64,000 bases of DNA from Variovorax sp. PBS-H4. Lineage in GTDB: Bacteria > Pseudomonadota > Gammaproteobacteria > Burkholderiales > Burkholderiaceae_C. The stretch spans positions 3,224,001-3,288,000 of the forward strand of contig NZ_LR594675.1 in assembly GCF_901827205.1 (NCBI RefSeq), read 5' to 3'. Position 1 is the stretch's first letter. Each line of letters opens with the position of its first letter. The position numbers and the translations under genes were made by a program. This document shows, in pieces, positions 51,247-60,271 of the stretch. The notes under the pieces were generated by a model. It made no database searches and was not told where the DNA came from. It saw only the letters and a list, made by a program, of their open reading frames with translations.

Positions 51247-52025
51247 CCGACGCGCCCGACCCCCCCCGCATTCCATTCAAGCTGACCCTGCTCAATGCGC
51301 AGCGCCGCCACATCCTCTGCATGAAGTGGGGTACCCGGTACGGGCCGGAATACGTCAACCGCCTTTATGCAATGGTTCGCCGCCAGCTGCTCAGCGGCTT
51401 CCGCTTCACCTGCTTGACGGACGACCCTCACGGCATCCGGTCCGAGGTGGAGTGCCAGCCCATTCCAGCACTCGAGCTGCCCAAAGGCCTGCCCGAGTCC
51501 GGCTGGCAAAAGCTGGCCGCCTTCTCCGCAGACCTGTACGGCCTGCGCGGCACGGCACTTTTGCTCGACCTGGACGTGGTGATCGTCGGCGGACTCGACC
51601 CGTTCTTCGACCACCCGGGCAAGTTCCTCATCATCCGCGACTACAAGCGCAAGCGCAGCCTGACGGGCGATCCCTCGGTCTGCCGCTTCGACATCGGTGC
51701 CCACCCGGATGTGCTCGAGCATTTCCGCAACAACGTCGACGAGGTGTGCTCGACCTTTCCCAACGTGCAGGCCTACCTCTGCGACTTCCTGCACCGACAG
51801 GGCAAGCTCGAATACTGGCCGGCGCCTTGGTGCCCGAGCTTCAGGCACCACGGCATCCCGGCGTGGCCGAGCAACTATTGGCGCGCGCCCGCCGTGCCTC
51901 CGGAGGCGCGCATCGTGGTCTTCCATCGCGAGCGCAACCCGCAGGACGCACTCGCCGGCCAGCGCAACCGGCCCTTGCGCTTTATCCGTTCTGCGGCATG
52001 GATAGCGGAGCACTGGCGGGAGTGA
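51243..52025 (+). CDS. Glycosyltransferase-like protein
   Basis: The 260-aa soluble protein looks like a GT-A fold transferase: MKWGTRYGPEYVNRLYAMVRR, a DLD motif at D109-L-D111 (ALLLDLDVVIVGGLDPFFD) that would hold the metal and nucleotide sugar, and PAPWCPSFRHHGIP. No membrane helix is present. Acceptor and donor are unknown. Its ATG overlaps the kinase stop, so it is translated with the two-component system and may be a target gene or an attached function. Its 3' end overlaps the convergent azoreductase gene by 44 bp. Confidence 0.75.
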   Translation: MTDAPDPPRIPFKLTLLNAQRRHILCMKWGTRYGPEYVNRLYAMVRRQLLSGFRFTCLTDDPHGIRSEVECQPIPALELPKGLPESGWQKLAAFSADLYGLRGTALLLDLDVVIVGGLDPFFDHPGKFLIIRDYKRKRSLTGDPSVCRFDIGAHPDVLEHFRNNVDEVCSTFPNVQAYLCDFLHRQGKLEYWPAPWCPSFRHHGIPAWPSNYWRAPAVPPEARIVVFHRERNPQDALAGQRNRPLRFIRSAAWIAEHWRE

Positions 52026-52710
52026 TCCGCGCGCTTGCGCCATCCGCGGTCGAAAGCTGGTCGACCAGGTGATCGACGGCACGCTCGGCCTGCGCAAGCG
52101 ACTGCGCCAGCCGCTCCCCGCCGAATTCGTCGTACTCGACCGCAATCTCATGCACATCGTCGATGCCGATGTAGCCGAATACCGAGCGCACGCTGGCCTC
52201 CACGTGGTTGAGATGCCCGATGCGCTGGCCCCTGCCGTAGCCGAAGTCGCCGCGCGCGCTCAGCAGCACCAGGCGCTTGCCTGGGGCCAGCATCGGCCAG
52301 TACGGCACCTCCCCGCGTGCTCGGTCGAAGCCGAAGGTGCGGCCGACGCGCACGATGTTGTCGATGTAGGCCTTGAACTGCGCCGGCACGCCGAAGTTGT
52401 ACATGGGCAGCCCTACAACGATCAGGTCCGCGGCAATGAGCGAGTCCAGCAGGTGATCGCTCTCGGCCAGCGCCTCCTGCATCCAGGGCTCTCGTGCGGC
52501 CGGTGGCGTGAAGGCGGCGTGCACCCACTTGCCGGTCACCGGCGAAGGCGGATGGCTGCCCACGTCGAGATAGTCGACGCGGTCTCCGGGACGTGCGCCG
52601 CGCCAGCGCTCGGCGAAGCGTGCCGACAAACGGCGCGTATGAGAACCATGTGAATCGAGGTCGGAGCGCCCCGGCCGGGCACTGGCATCGATGTGCAGAA
52701 GCGTGTTCAT
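51982..52710 (-). CDS. azoR: FMN-dependent NADH-azoreductase
   Basis: The 242-aa flavodoxin-like enzyme reduces azo bonds and quinones with NADH and FMN. The phosphate-binding N-terminus LHIDASARPGRSDLDSHGSHTRRL and the block GLPMYNFGVPAQFKAYIDNIVRVGRTFGFD are typical of AzoR, as is LLSARGDFGYG. The ATG at 52710 is chosen; the frame extends upstream without support. It is divergent from a LysR gene. Confidence 0.9.
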   Translation of the reverse strand: MNTLLHIDASARPGRSDLDSHGSHTRRLSARFAERWRGARPGDRVDYLDVGSHPPSPVTGKWVHAAFTPPAAREPWMQEALAESDHLLDSLIAADLIVVGLPMYNFGVPAQFKAYIDNIVRVGRTFGFDRARGEVPYWPMLAPGKRLVLLSARGDFGYGRGQRIGHLNHVEASVRSVFGYIGIDDVHEIAVEYDEFGGERLAQSLAQAERAVDHLVDQLSTADGASARITPASAPLSMPQNG

Positions 52711-52818
52711 GAAGCAGGGTTTCCTGTAGGCGATGGATGAAAATGCCTCTTGTGTCTTGGCTTGGCCGGACACTGTGGCGTTCGTCGAATTTAGGTGGGC
52801 ACTGCACGCATCACAAAC

Positions 52819-52850
52819 GATCATTTCTTTTCGATGAGTGAGATCATTTC
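52819..52850. repeat. Direct repeat GATCATTTC at the LysR start
   Basis: GATCATTTC occurs at 52819-52827 and 52842-52850, 23 bp apart, spanning the proposed LysR ATG at 52834. Such repeats about two helical turns apart can be a dimer binding site, here possibly for autoregulation. Confidence 0.35.
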
Positions 52851-53763
52851 ACCCACCCGCTCAGCTCGGCGCCTGCCGCCGTTGTCCGCACTGCGGGCTT
52901 TCGAGGCGGCTGCCGCGCATGCAAGCTTTCAGCGCGCTGCGGCCGAGCTTTCGGTCACGCCCACCGCCATCAGCCATCAGGTGCGCGGTCTGGAGAGCAC
53001 GCTGGGCCAGCCGCTGTTTCGGCGCCTCACACGGCAGCTGGTGCTGACGCCTGCGGGCCTGCGCCTGTTCCACGCGTTGCGCGAAGGCTTCGACACGCTG
53101 GAGGCCGGCGTGCAGGCTGTGCGCGCGCGCATGGAAAGCGAGACCGTCACCCTGACCGCCAACACCGCGTTCGTTGCCAAGTGGGTGCTTCCGCGCATTA
53201 CGGCCTTCCGCCTCGCCTGCCCCAACATCGAGCTGCGGCTGCATGCGAGCGACACCCTGGTCGACCTTGCGCGTGGTGATGCGGATCTCGCGATCCGCTC
53301 CGGCCAGGGTGATTGGCCGGGCCTCGCGACGGCCGAGCTGATGCCCGAGCGCTACGCGCCTCTATGCAGTCCGCACCTGAAGTTGAAGCGCGTGCAAGAC
53401 CTCGTGCAGCACCGCCTGATCCACAGCGACTGGCAGCCCCATGCAAGCGCGCCGGCGCTCTGGCCGCGCTGGTTCGAGGAAGCCGGTGTGGCGATGCCGG
53501 CAAGGCCTCGTTCCAAGGCGTCCGCCGGCCTCTCTTTCTCCGACGAAACCCATGCAATGCTCGCCGCATTGGCCGGCCACGGCGTAGCACTGCTGAGCCT
53601 TACGCTCGCTGCGCAGGAGCTGCACAGCGGAGCGCTGGTGCAGCCCTTCGGTCCGGCCCTCGACACCGGCTGCTATTTTCTGGCGACGGCCAAGGGTCGG
53701 GAACGCGAACCCGCGATACGCGCCGTCTGGGACTGGATCGCGGGGCAGGTTGGCGAGAGCTGA
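52834..53763 (+). CDS. LysR-family regulator (GcvA-like) divergent from azoR
   Basis: The 309-aa LysR protein has the N-terminal helix-turn-helix LPPLSALRAFEAAAAHASFQRAAAELSVTPTAISHQVRGLEST and a co-inducer domain with GDADLAIRSGQGDWPGLATAEL, the GcvA/AmpR-like branch. The ATG at 52834 (MSEIISPTR) is chosen. It is divergent from azoR with 123 bp between, so it probably regulates azoR; this is inferred. Confidence 0.9.
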   Translation: MSEIISPTRSARRLPPLSALRAFEAAAAHASFQRAAAELSVTPTAISHQVRGLESTLGQPLFRRLTRQLVLTPAGLRLFHALREGFDTLEAGVQAVRARMESETVTLTANTAFVAKWVLPRITAFRLACPNIELRLHASDTLVDLARGDADLAIRSGQGDWPGLATAELMPERYAPLCSPHLKLKRVQDLVQHRLIHSDWQPHASAPALWPRWFEEAGVAMPARPRSKASAGLSFSDETHAMLAALAGHGVALLSLTLAAQELHSGALVQPFGPALDTGCYFLATAKGREREPAIRAVWDWIAGQVGES

Positions 53764-53778
53764 GGCGGCCGAGGGCCC

Positions 53779-54138
53779 TCAGAGCAGGACCAGCGTTTCG
53801 AAACCGCCCCAGAACATGCGCTTGCCGTCGAAGGGCGAGGTCTTGGGGTCCATCATGTCCGCCAGGCGCGGATCGCTCATCACCTTCGCATTGACTTCGT
53901 CACGGTGCGCGCGGGACTCGAACACGATGTACGAGAAGACCACCAGTTCGTCGTCCTTCAGATTCACGCTCTGGGGAAAGGACGTGACCTCACCCGATTT
54001 CACGTCGTCGGCCACGCACTCGCGGTACTCGAGGGCGCCATGCTCGCGCCAGATCTTGCCGGCCTTGGTGGCCATTTCGCGGTACTGCTCGATATTGCGC
54101 TTGGGCAGCGGAAGAACATAACCATCGACATAAGCCAT
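53779..54138 (-). CDS. DUF1428 family protein
   Basis: The 119-aa protein matches DUF1428 (YbaA-like, ferredoxin-like fold): MAYVDGYVLPLPKRNIEQYREMATKAGKIW, ALEYRECVADDV, DDELVVFSYIVFESRAHRDEVNAKVM and FDGKRMFWGGFETLV. The fold resembles dimeric alpha-beta barrel proteins; no function is established. A strong AAGGAGA site precedes the ATG at 54138. The leader holds an inverted repeat (TTGAAGG 54150-54156, CCTTCAA 54168-54174). Confidence 0.88.
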   Translation of the reverse strand: MAYVDGYVLPLPKRNIEQYREMATKAGKIWREHGALEYRECVADDVKSGEVTSFPQSVNLKDDELVVFSYIVFESRAHRDEVNAKVMSDPRLADMMDPKTSPFDGKRMFWGGFETLVLL

Positions 54139-54379
54139 GCAGGTCTCCTTTGAAGGTTCGGGTGGTGCCTTCAAGCGTAGTGCGCCTCGCCGCGATCGCA
54201 AGCGCGGGACGCCGCCGAAAGTTGCCGGGCTGACTGCACCTGTCCCCGCTGGAGGTGGACAAGCTTGTGGAAAAGTACCGGAGCAACTCCGGGAAGCCTT
54301 GTCCCATAAGGCCTGCGGCCAGATTGCCTGAAGAAGAAGCAGTGCGTTACAACAAAATGCAGCAGATACAACGAAAGCT

Positions 54380-54850
54380 CTATTTTTCGCGAAGCCAGGC
54401 GTCGGCACAAGCTTCGAACAGGGGGATGTTCTGATCGATCTCATCGCGCAGGAACCGGCGTGCGCCTTCACGGACATGACCATCGAGCGCGATCCACGCC
54501 TCCCACAGGCGGCTGTCGGCCGGCGGCGGCGTTGCCTCCCACACGAGGGCGACAAGTGGCAAGGTCTCCGCGGGGGGCAGGTCCGACCAGATGATCCCGA
54601 GCTTCGACAGCAAGCCCGGCTGCTCGCTCAGCTCGACGCCGGTGCGGACCTGGCCTTCCTCTTCGACGATCACGGGGCTGAGGCCGCCGGAGAGCAAGAC
54701 GCTCAGCAATTCTGCGGGGGTGGCCTGCCGCACCCATTCGTCGGCGCGCCGTGCGAGTTGGGCGCCGAGATCGGCCTTGCTGAGGTGCTGATGCGGTCGG
54801 CCGTAATCGCGCCTGGTGGCGTCGGGCATGGCATAGGCATGGTTGAACAT
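54380..54850 (-). CDS. Hypothetical 156-aa protein
   Basis: I do not recognise a family. The soluble acidic protein contains DLGAQLARRADEWVRQATPAELLSVLLSGG and WEATPPPADSRLWEAWIALDGHV, and ends FEACADAWLREK, so it is mostly helical. The ATG at 54850 (MFNHAYAMPDATRRD) is chosen; a TTG 18 bases upstream would lengthen it. It lies between the DUF1428 gene and a lipid-enzyme run, all on the minus strand. A 241-bp gap separates it from the DUF1428 gene. Confidence 0.65.
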   Translation of the reverse strand: MFNHAYAMPDATRRDYGRPHQHLSKADLGAQLARRADEWVRQATPAELLSVLLSGGLSPVIVEEEGQVRTGVELSEQPGLLSKLGIIWSDLPPAETLPLVALVWEATPPPADSRLWEAWIALDGHVREGARRFLRDEIDQNIPLFEACADAWLREK

Positions 54851-54953
54851 CCCTGCCAGTGTCACCAAAGCAGAGGCACTGTCTGCCAGCGGGCGCCTAC
54901 GCCTGCCCTCCTGGGTCCGACTCCGGGCCCACAGAGCCAGCGTGCCGGCGCGA

Positions 54954-55859
54954 TCAGCCCCCGCGCAGCTGGGCGCGCAACTGCACGCCGATTTCCGGCC
55001 GCTCCAGGAAAGGATCGGCCGGATTGGCGAGGGCTACGATGTTCTCCATGCGGCTTCTCACGTTGCCCAGTGCCTTGGGATGGCTGAAGACGTAGAACTG
55101 GTTGGCGCTGATTGCCTGGAAGACCTTGTGGGCCACTTCGGCGGCGGTGATCTTGCCGCTGCTCACCGCCTTGTTGCTCATGGCCTGGCCGATCAGCTGG
55201 CTGCGCGTCGGCTTGTCCGCCGGAAGTCCGCCGGGCCGGTTGCGCTCGCTGCTGGTAATGCCGGTGGGAACGAAGTAGGGGCACAGCAGGCTTGCGCCCA
55301 CCTGGTCGGTGATGAGCTTGAGATCCTGGTAGAGGGTTTCGGTGAGGCTCACCACTGCGGCCTTGGCTGTGTTGTAGATGCCCATGTTGGGCGGCGTCAG
55401 CAGGCCCGCCATGCTGGCGGTGTTGACGATATGGCCGCGCCAGGCCGGATCGGCGGCAGCCGCCTCGAGCATCATGGGCGTGAACAGGCGCACGCCATGG
55501 ATCACGCCCCACAGGTCGACGCCGAGCACCCATTCCCAGTCGGCCACGGTGTTCTCCCACACCAGCCCGCCCGCCCCCACGCCGGCATTGTTGAAGACGA
55601 AATGCGGCGCGCCGAAACGCTCCTTCACATCGCGGGCGAGCTGTTCCATCTGGGCGGCATCGGCCACGTCGACCTTGCGCGCTATGACCTGGGCGCCGGC
55701 TGCTTCCATCTCGACGCGCGCCTTGTCCAGTGCATCCTGCTGCACGTCGACCAGCACCAGGTTCATGCCGCGCGCTGCGCCGATGCGCGCGCATTCGAGG
55801 CCGAAGCCGGAGCCGGCGCCGGTGAGAACGGCGGTAGTGCCTTGAAAGTCCTGAATCAT
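54954..55859 (-). CDS. Short-chain dehydrogenase/reductase
   Basis: The 301-aa SDR has the cofactor motif TGAGSGFG near residue 13, the NNAG motif (VFNNAGVG), serine in NTASMAG and the catalytic Y-x3-K in IYNTAKAAVV. The acidic residue after strand 2 (VLVDVQQDAL) indicates NAD(H) preference. A C-terminal extension (GNVRSRMENIVALANPADPF) is typical of the larger SDRs. It is the last gene of the minus-strand lipid run. Confidence 0.9.
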   Translation of the reverse strand: MIQDFQGTTAVLTGAGSGFGLECARIGAARGMNLVLVDVQQDALDKARVEMEAAGAQVIARKVDVADAAQMEQLARDVKERFGAPHFVFNNAGVGAGGLVWENTVADWEWVLGVDLWGVIHGVRLFTPMMLEAAAADPAWRGHIVNTASMAGLLTPPNMGIYNTAKAAVVSLTETLYQDLKLITDQVGASLLCPYFVPTGITSSERNRPGGLPADKPTRSQLIGQAMSNKAVSSGKITAAEVAHKVFQAISANQFYVFSHPKALGNVRSRMENIVALANPADPFLERPEIGVQLRAQLRGG

Positions 55860-56008
55860 TGGGGGTCCTTGTCAAACGGAAGCGCGAACCGAATGCAGAA
55901 GGCACGAAGCTTTGCAAAGGCCGCAGAAGAAAACACCGGAAAAATTCTGGCCGTTCTGCCGCGAGTTCTGCGTAACCTCCGCGACTTCCGCACTCGGCTC
56001 CGCTCGCT

Positions 56009-56947
56009 TCAGCCTTCGGCCTTGCGCAGCGTGTACCCGATGCGCGGAAAGTGCACATGCACCGTGCCGGCCCGCGGGTCGGTGCGGCGCAGCGTGTAGT
56101 GCGTGCGCGTGGCGGCCATCAGCTCGCCCTCGGTCGGCTCGGGCCCGAAGCTCTCGGCGGCGATGGTGACGCGCGTGCCCAGCGGGATGCCGTGCTCGTC
56201 CTGGAAGGTGCTGTCGGACAGCAGCGTGTGCGGCGTATTGGCGGCGGCGACGGCAATGGCCTGGGCAGCGTCGAAGGTCTCCATCGTGCCGTGCCCGATG
56301 GCGGCCATGCGGTCCATCCAGTCGCTCACGGCGGGCGTGATCTGGAGGATGTCGGCCATCGAGGGCGTGCGCTTGCGGGTGAACCACAGCGCGTGGTAGC
56401 AGGAGAAATCGGCGACGGTCGGATAGGCGCCCGTCAGGTAGTCGGTGTCGTCGAGCATGTCGGACATGCGGCGCAGGTACGACTTGTACGCCGCCGCCGC
56501 ATCGCCCGGACGGTGCCGCACCATGTTGACGCTCATGGCCTTGCGGTCCTCGCCGAAGGCCTTGGCCGCTTCGGGCGGCGCCTTGGCGAACAGGTCGGCC
56601 GCGCCCTTGCCGCTGAAGCTGTAGGCCATCGCGGCCCAGAAAAGGAGCGTGTCGCCCCACTGGCCCACCACACGCTCCAGGCCCTTCCCCGGCTCGGGGT
56701 AGAGCGAGGGCAGCGGCGCGACGTGCTCCAGCACGTCGCAGATGAGCGCGGTGTCGCAGTAGATGTCGGCCCCGATCTGCAGCACCGGCGTACGGCGGTA
56801 GCCGCCGGTGAGCGCGACCAGGTCGGGCTTGGGCGCGATCTGCGGAATGATCACGGACTTCCAGGCCAGCTTCTTGTAGCCCAGAACGAGGCGCAGCTTC
56901 TCGGAGAACGGCGAGGTGGCGTAGTGGTGGAGGATCAGGTCTGGCAT
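56009..56947 (-). CDS. Glutathione S-transferase family protein
   Basis: The 312-aa protein has a thioredoxin-like N-terminal domain (LILHHYATSPFSEKLRLVLGYK, with S or Y as glutathione contact, and VALTGGYRRTPVLQIGADIYCDTALIC with the cis-Pro) and a helical C-terminal domain (YPTVADFSCYHALWF). A long C-terminal extension after residue 230 (SDSTFQDEHGIPLGTRVTIAAE) is unusual for a simple GST and may be a second domain. It precedes the ACAD gene by 22 bp (reading direction ACAD then GST). Confidence 0.88.
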   Translation of the reverse strand: MPDLILHHYATSPFSEKLRLVLGYKKLAWKSVIIPQIAPKPDLVALTGGYRRTPVLQIGADIYCDTALICDVLEHVAPLPSLYPEPGKGLERVVGQWGDTLLFWAAMAYSFSGKGAADLFAKAPPEAAKAFGEDRKAMSVNMVRHRPGDAAAAYKSYLRRMSDMLDDTDYLTGAYPTVADFSCYHALWFTRKRTPSMADILQITPAVSDWMDRMAAIGHGTMETFDAAQAIAVAAANTPHTLLSDSTFQDEHGIPLGTRVTIAAESFGPEPTEGELMAATRTHYTLRRTDPRAGTVHVHFPRIGYTLRKAEG

Positions 56948-56969
56948 GGGGTCCTAGCTTCCTGGCGGC

Positions 56970-58625
56970 TCAGCGGGGCCGGGCGCGCGCGATGATGGAA
57001 TCGAAATCGGTGCCCGCGCCGAGGGTGCCGAAGGCATGGCCCCAGTCGCCGGCGACGCGGGAGGCGCAGAAGGCTGCCGCGACCGCAGGCGGCGCGGTCT
57101 GCACCAGCAGCGCGGCTTGCACCGCGAGCGCCACGTCCTGTGCAAGGCGGCGGGCCTCGGCTTCGGTGGCCATGGCTTCGATGCGCGCAGGCAGCGCGTC
57201 GGCCAGCCGGTCGAGGGCCGCATCGCTGCCGCGCGCAGGCTTCAGCTCCTGCGCCAGCGCGGCGATGGCATCGCCCTTGCGCAGGCCGCGCAGCAGGTCG
57301 AGCGCCATGATGTTTCCGGCGCCTTCCCAGATGGAGTTGAGCGGCATCTCGCGATAGATGCGCGCCATCACGCCTTCGCCGCCCTCCTCCACGTAGCCGT
57401 TGCCGCCGAGGCATTCCATCGCCTCCTGCGCGAAGTGGCTCCCGCGCTTGCAGATCCAGAACTTGGCCACCGGTGTGAGCAGGCGTGCCATCAGGCGCTC
57501 GTGCGCGTCCTGCGGGCGATCGAAGGTGCGCGCCAGGCGGATCGCCAGCGCGGTGGCAGCTTCGCTTTCAAGCGCGAGGTCGGCCAGCACGTTCTTCATC
57601 AGCGGCTGCGCGAGCAGCGGCTTGCCGAAGGCCTGCCGCTGCGATGCGTGATCGAGCGCGAGGCCGAGCGCCTGGCGCATCAGCCCGCTGGTGCCGAGGG
57701 CGCAATCGAGGCGGGTCATGGTGCCCATCTCGAGGATCTGCGGAATGCCGCGGCCCTCCTCGCCCACCAGCCAGGCGCTGGCGCCGTGGAACTCGACCTC
57801 GGAGCTGGCGTTGGCCTTGTTGCCCAGCTTGTCCTTCAAGCGCTGGATGCGGATCGCGTTGCGGCTGCCGTCCTCCAGCACGCGCGGCAGGAAGAAGCAG
57901 CTGAGGCCCGCGGGCGCCTGCGCCAGCACCAGGAAGGCATCGCACATCGGCGCGGAGAAGAACCACTTGTGGCCCCAGAGCTCGTAGCGCTCGCCCCAGG
58001 CGTCGCTGCCTGCGCGCGCGGCGCGCGTGGTGTTGGCCCGCACGTCGGAGCCGCCCTGCTTCTCGGTCATGCCCATGCCCATGGTCAGGCCGGGCTTGTC
58101 GCGCCAGGGCTTGAGGGCCGGGTCGTACCAGAGGCTCGCGAGCTTGGGCCCCCAGTCCGCGCAAATGGCCGCGTTGCCGCGCAGCGCGGGCGTGACGGCG
58201 TAGCTCATCGAGATGGGGCACAGGATGGAGGGCTCGAGCTCGGTGAAGAGCATGAAGCCCGCGGCGCGCCGGACGTGGGGGCTGCCCCCGTCCCGGCCCG
58301 TTCCCTCGCTCCCCCACGGCGCCCCATGCAAGCCAGCTCCAACGGCCGTTTTCATCAGCACGTGGTAGCTCGGATGAAACTCCACCTCGTCGATGCGCCG
58401 CCCGAAGCGATCATGCGTGTGCAGCACCGGCGCATGGATGTTGGCCAGCCGCGCATGACCCTGCATCTCTGCCGACCCGAGGACGCCACCCAGATGCGCC
58501 AGGGCCGACAGTTCCAGCTGCGGTGCATTGAACTTCAGTGCATCGCGCAGGGGATGGTTGATGTCGAACAGGTTGTAGTCCACCAGCGGCGTCGGCTGGT
58601 TGAAGACCTCGTGCGTCGCGTCCAT
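56970..58625 (-). CDS. Acyl-CoA dehydrogenase, AidB-like
   Basis: The 551-aa flavoprotein is an acyl-CoA dehydrogenase of the AidB branch: FTELEPSILCPISMSYAVTPAL, GMGMTEKQGGSDVRANTT, GHKWFFSAPMCDAFLVLAQ and ECLGGNGYVEEGGEGVMARIYREMPLNSIWEGAGNI. E. coli AidB is an alkylation-response protein; in this lipid context a catabolic role is equally likely. The ATG at 58625 is chosen over a GTG three bases upstream. It follows the MDR gene by 31 bp. Confidence 0.92.
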   Translation of the reverse strand: MDATHEVFNQPTPLVDYNLFDINHPLRDALKFNAPQLELSALAHLGGVLGSAEMQGHARLANIHAPVLHTHDRFGRRIDEVEFHPSYHVLMKTAVGAGLHGAPWGSEGTGRDGGSPHVRRAAGFMLFTELEPSILCPISMSYAVTPALRGNAAICADWGPKLASLWYDPALKPWRDKPGLTMGMGMTEKQGGSDVRANTTRAARAGSDAWGERYELWGHKWFFSAPMCDAFLVLAQAPAGLSCFFLPRVLEDGSRNAIRIQRLKDKLGNKANASSEVEFHGASAWLVGEEGRGIPQILEMGTMTRLDCALGTSGLMRQALGLALDHASQRQAFGKPLLAQPLMKNVLADLALESEAATALAIRLARTFDRPQDAHERLMARLLTPVAKFWICKRGSHFAQEAMECLGGNGYVEEGGEGVMARIYREMPLNSIWEGAGNIMALDLLRGLRKGDAIAALAQELKPARGSDAALDRLADALPARIEAMATEAEARRLAQDVALAVQAALLVQTAPPAVAAAFCASRVAGDWGHAFGTLGAGTDFDSIIARARPR

Positions 58626-58656
58626 CACGGCCTCCTTGCGCGAATGAGCTGCCGCG

Positions 58657-59673
58657 CTAGACCAGCTTCACGAGCTGCTTGCCGAAGTTCCGGCCCTTCA
58701 GCAGGCCCAGGAAGGCCTCGGGCGCCGACTCGATGCCCTGCGCCACCGACTCGCGCGGCCTGAACCTGCCGCTGCCGACGAGCTGGCCCAGTTCGGTCAG
58801 CGCTTCGGGCCAGACCTCCATGTGCTCACTGACGATGAAGCCTTCGAGCTTCATACGGTTGATGAGAAACAGGGCCGGGTTGGCCAGCGGCACCGGTTGC
58901 CCGTCGTAGCCGGCGATCATGCCGCACAGCGCGACGCGCGCGAAGGCATTGGCGCGCAGCAGAACCGCATCGAAGATATAGCCGCCGACGTTCTCGAAAT
59001 AGCCGTCGATGCCATCGGGGCAGGCTTCCTTGAGCGCAGCACTCATGCTTTTCGCATCGGGGTGCTGCTTGTAGTCGATGCAGCCATCGAAGCCCAGTTC
59101 GTCCTTCACGTAGCTGCATTTGTCCGCGCCGCCCGCGATGCCGACCACGCGGCAGCCACGTGCCTTCGCCAGCACCCCGACCGCACTGCCGACCGCGCCG
59201 CTGGCGGCCGTGACCACGACCGTCTCGCCGGCCTTCGGGTCGATGATCCTGACGAGGCCATACCAGGCCGTCACGCCCGGCATGCCGACGGCGCCGAGGT
59301 AGTGCGACAGCGGCACCTGCGTGGTGTCGACCTTCTTCAGCGCGCCAGGCTGCGAGGCATCGACCACGCTGTACTCCTGCCAGCCGCCGAAGCCGACCAC
59401 CTTGTCGCCCGCGGCGAACTTGGGATGCCGGCTCTCGACCACCTCTCCGGCCGTGCCGCCCTGCATCACCTGGCCCAGCGGCTGCGGCTGGGCATAGCTC
59501 TTGGCATCGTTCATGCGGCCACGCATGTACGGGTCCAGGCTCATGTAGTGGTGGCGCACCAGGACCTGGTTCTCCTTCAGCGGCGGGGTCTCGACGCTCA
59601 CCAGCTTGAAGTTGGAAGCGACGGCTTCGCCGTCGGGGCGGTTGTCGAGCAATTGCTGGCGATTGGTGGGCAT
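58657..59673 (-). CDS. NADP-dependent oxidoreductase (MDR family)
   Basis: The 338-aa enzyme is a medium-chain reductase of the leukotriene B4 12-hydroxydehydrogenase / CurA type, reducing alkenals or enones with NADPH. The nucleotide motif is ASGAVGSAVGVLAKARGCRVVGIAGG, and the catalytic part includes SLDPYMRGRMNDAKSYAQPQPLGQVMQGGTAGEVVES. The PaaI gene lies 11 bp upstream. No zinc ligands are seen, as expected. Confidence 0.92.
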   Translation of the reverse strand: MPTNRQQLLDNRPDGEAVASNFKLVSVETPPLKENQVLVRHHYMSLDPYMRGRMNDAKSYAQPQPLGQVMQGGTAGEVVESRHPKFAAGDKVVGFGGWQEYSVVDASQPGALKKVDTTQVPLSHYLGAVGMPGVTAWYGLVRIIDPKAGETVVVTAASGAVGSAVGVLAKARGCRVVGIAGGADKCSYVKDELGFDGCIDYKQHPDAKSMSAALKEACPDGIDGYFENVGGYIFDAVLLRANAFARVALCGMIAGYDGQPVPLANPALFLINRMKLEGFIVSEHMEVWPEALTELGQLVGSGRFRPRESVAQGIESAPEAFLGLLKGRNFGKQLVKLV

Positions 59674-59684
59674 GCTGAGTCCTG

Positions 59685-60146
59685 TCAGTCGGTGGAGGGC
59701 GGGCGCATGGCATTCGCACTGCCGGGCCCGGTGGGAAGGCGTCTCTTCACGTACTTGAAGGTGCCGGTCGCATGGGCGCAGGCGCGCTCCTGTTCATCGT
59801 AGATCGTGGCCTCGGCAAAGGCCAGCGTCGCGGTACGGTGCATCAAGCGGCCACGCGCGTGCAGCGGGCCGATGGACGGCTGCATGAAGCTGGTCTTCAT
59901 CTCGATGGTGACAACGCCGATCTCGGGCGTCTGGCTGCGCGCGGCCGCGGCCATGGCAATGTCCAGCAAGGTCATGCACGCGCCGCCATGGGTCACGTCG
60001 AAGGTGTTGAGGTGCTCGGGCTTCGCCGTATAGCGGATCTCGGATTCGCCAGCCTCGAACTTCGTGAGCTCGAAGCCCAGGTGCCGCGCAAAGGGAATCT
60101 GGCTCGTGTACGAGCGGGCATTGATGTCGTCGCGTTCAGTCGGCAT
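59685..60146 (-). CDS. PaaI-family thioesterase
   Basis: The 153-aa hotdog protein resembles PaaI/YdiI thioesterases, which release CoA from acyl- or aromatic-CoA esters. The key helix is THGGACMTLLDIAMAAAA, with FARHLGFELTKFEAGESEIRY and YVKRRLPTG further on. It is 11 bp upstream of the MDR reductase gene and 125 bp after the SDR gene, with a hairpin-rich repeat in that gap. Confidence 0.9.
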   Translation of the reverse strand: MPTERDDINARSYTSQIPFARHLGFELTKFEAGESEIRYTAKPEHLNTFDVTHGGACMTLLDIAMAAAARSQTPEIGVVTIEMKTSFMQPSIGPLHARGRLMHRTATLAFAEATIYDEQERACAHATGTFKYVKRRLPTGPGSANAMRPPSTD

Positions 60147-60188
60147 GGCAGATCATCGGCAGGATATTTTTTCAGGAACACCGCGGAA

Positions 60189-60248
60189 CCGGCTTTGCCG
60201 GGTCGCTGGTGTTGCCCCCGGTAGGGGGTGGGCGGCCACACGAAGTGG
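60189..60248. repeat. Three-hairpin intergenic repeat (REP-like)
   Basis: Three short perfect stems follow each other: CCGGC-TTT-GCCGG (60189-60201), CCCCC-GGTA-GGGGG (60215-60228) and CCAC-ACGAA-GTGG (60236-60248). Clusters of this GGTAGGGGG kind are found between genes in Comamonadaceae, from general knowledge. It may terminate or stabilise the SDR transcript. Only one copy is in this window. Confidence 0.5.
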
Positions 60249-60271
60249 GCCAACCTGGGGGGGAGCTTGAT

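Noticed and set aside
58260..58330. Insertion of an intergenic repeat within the AidB-like gene
   Set aside because: The frame stays open and the residues read as a normal Gly/Arg-rich linker.
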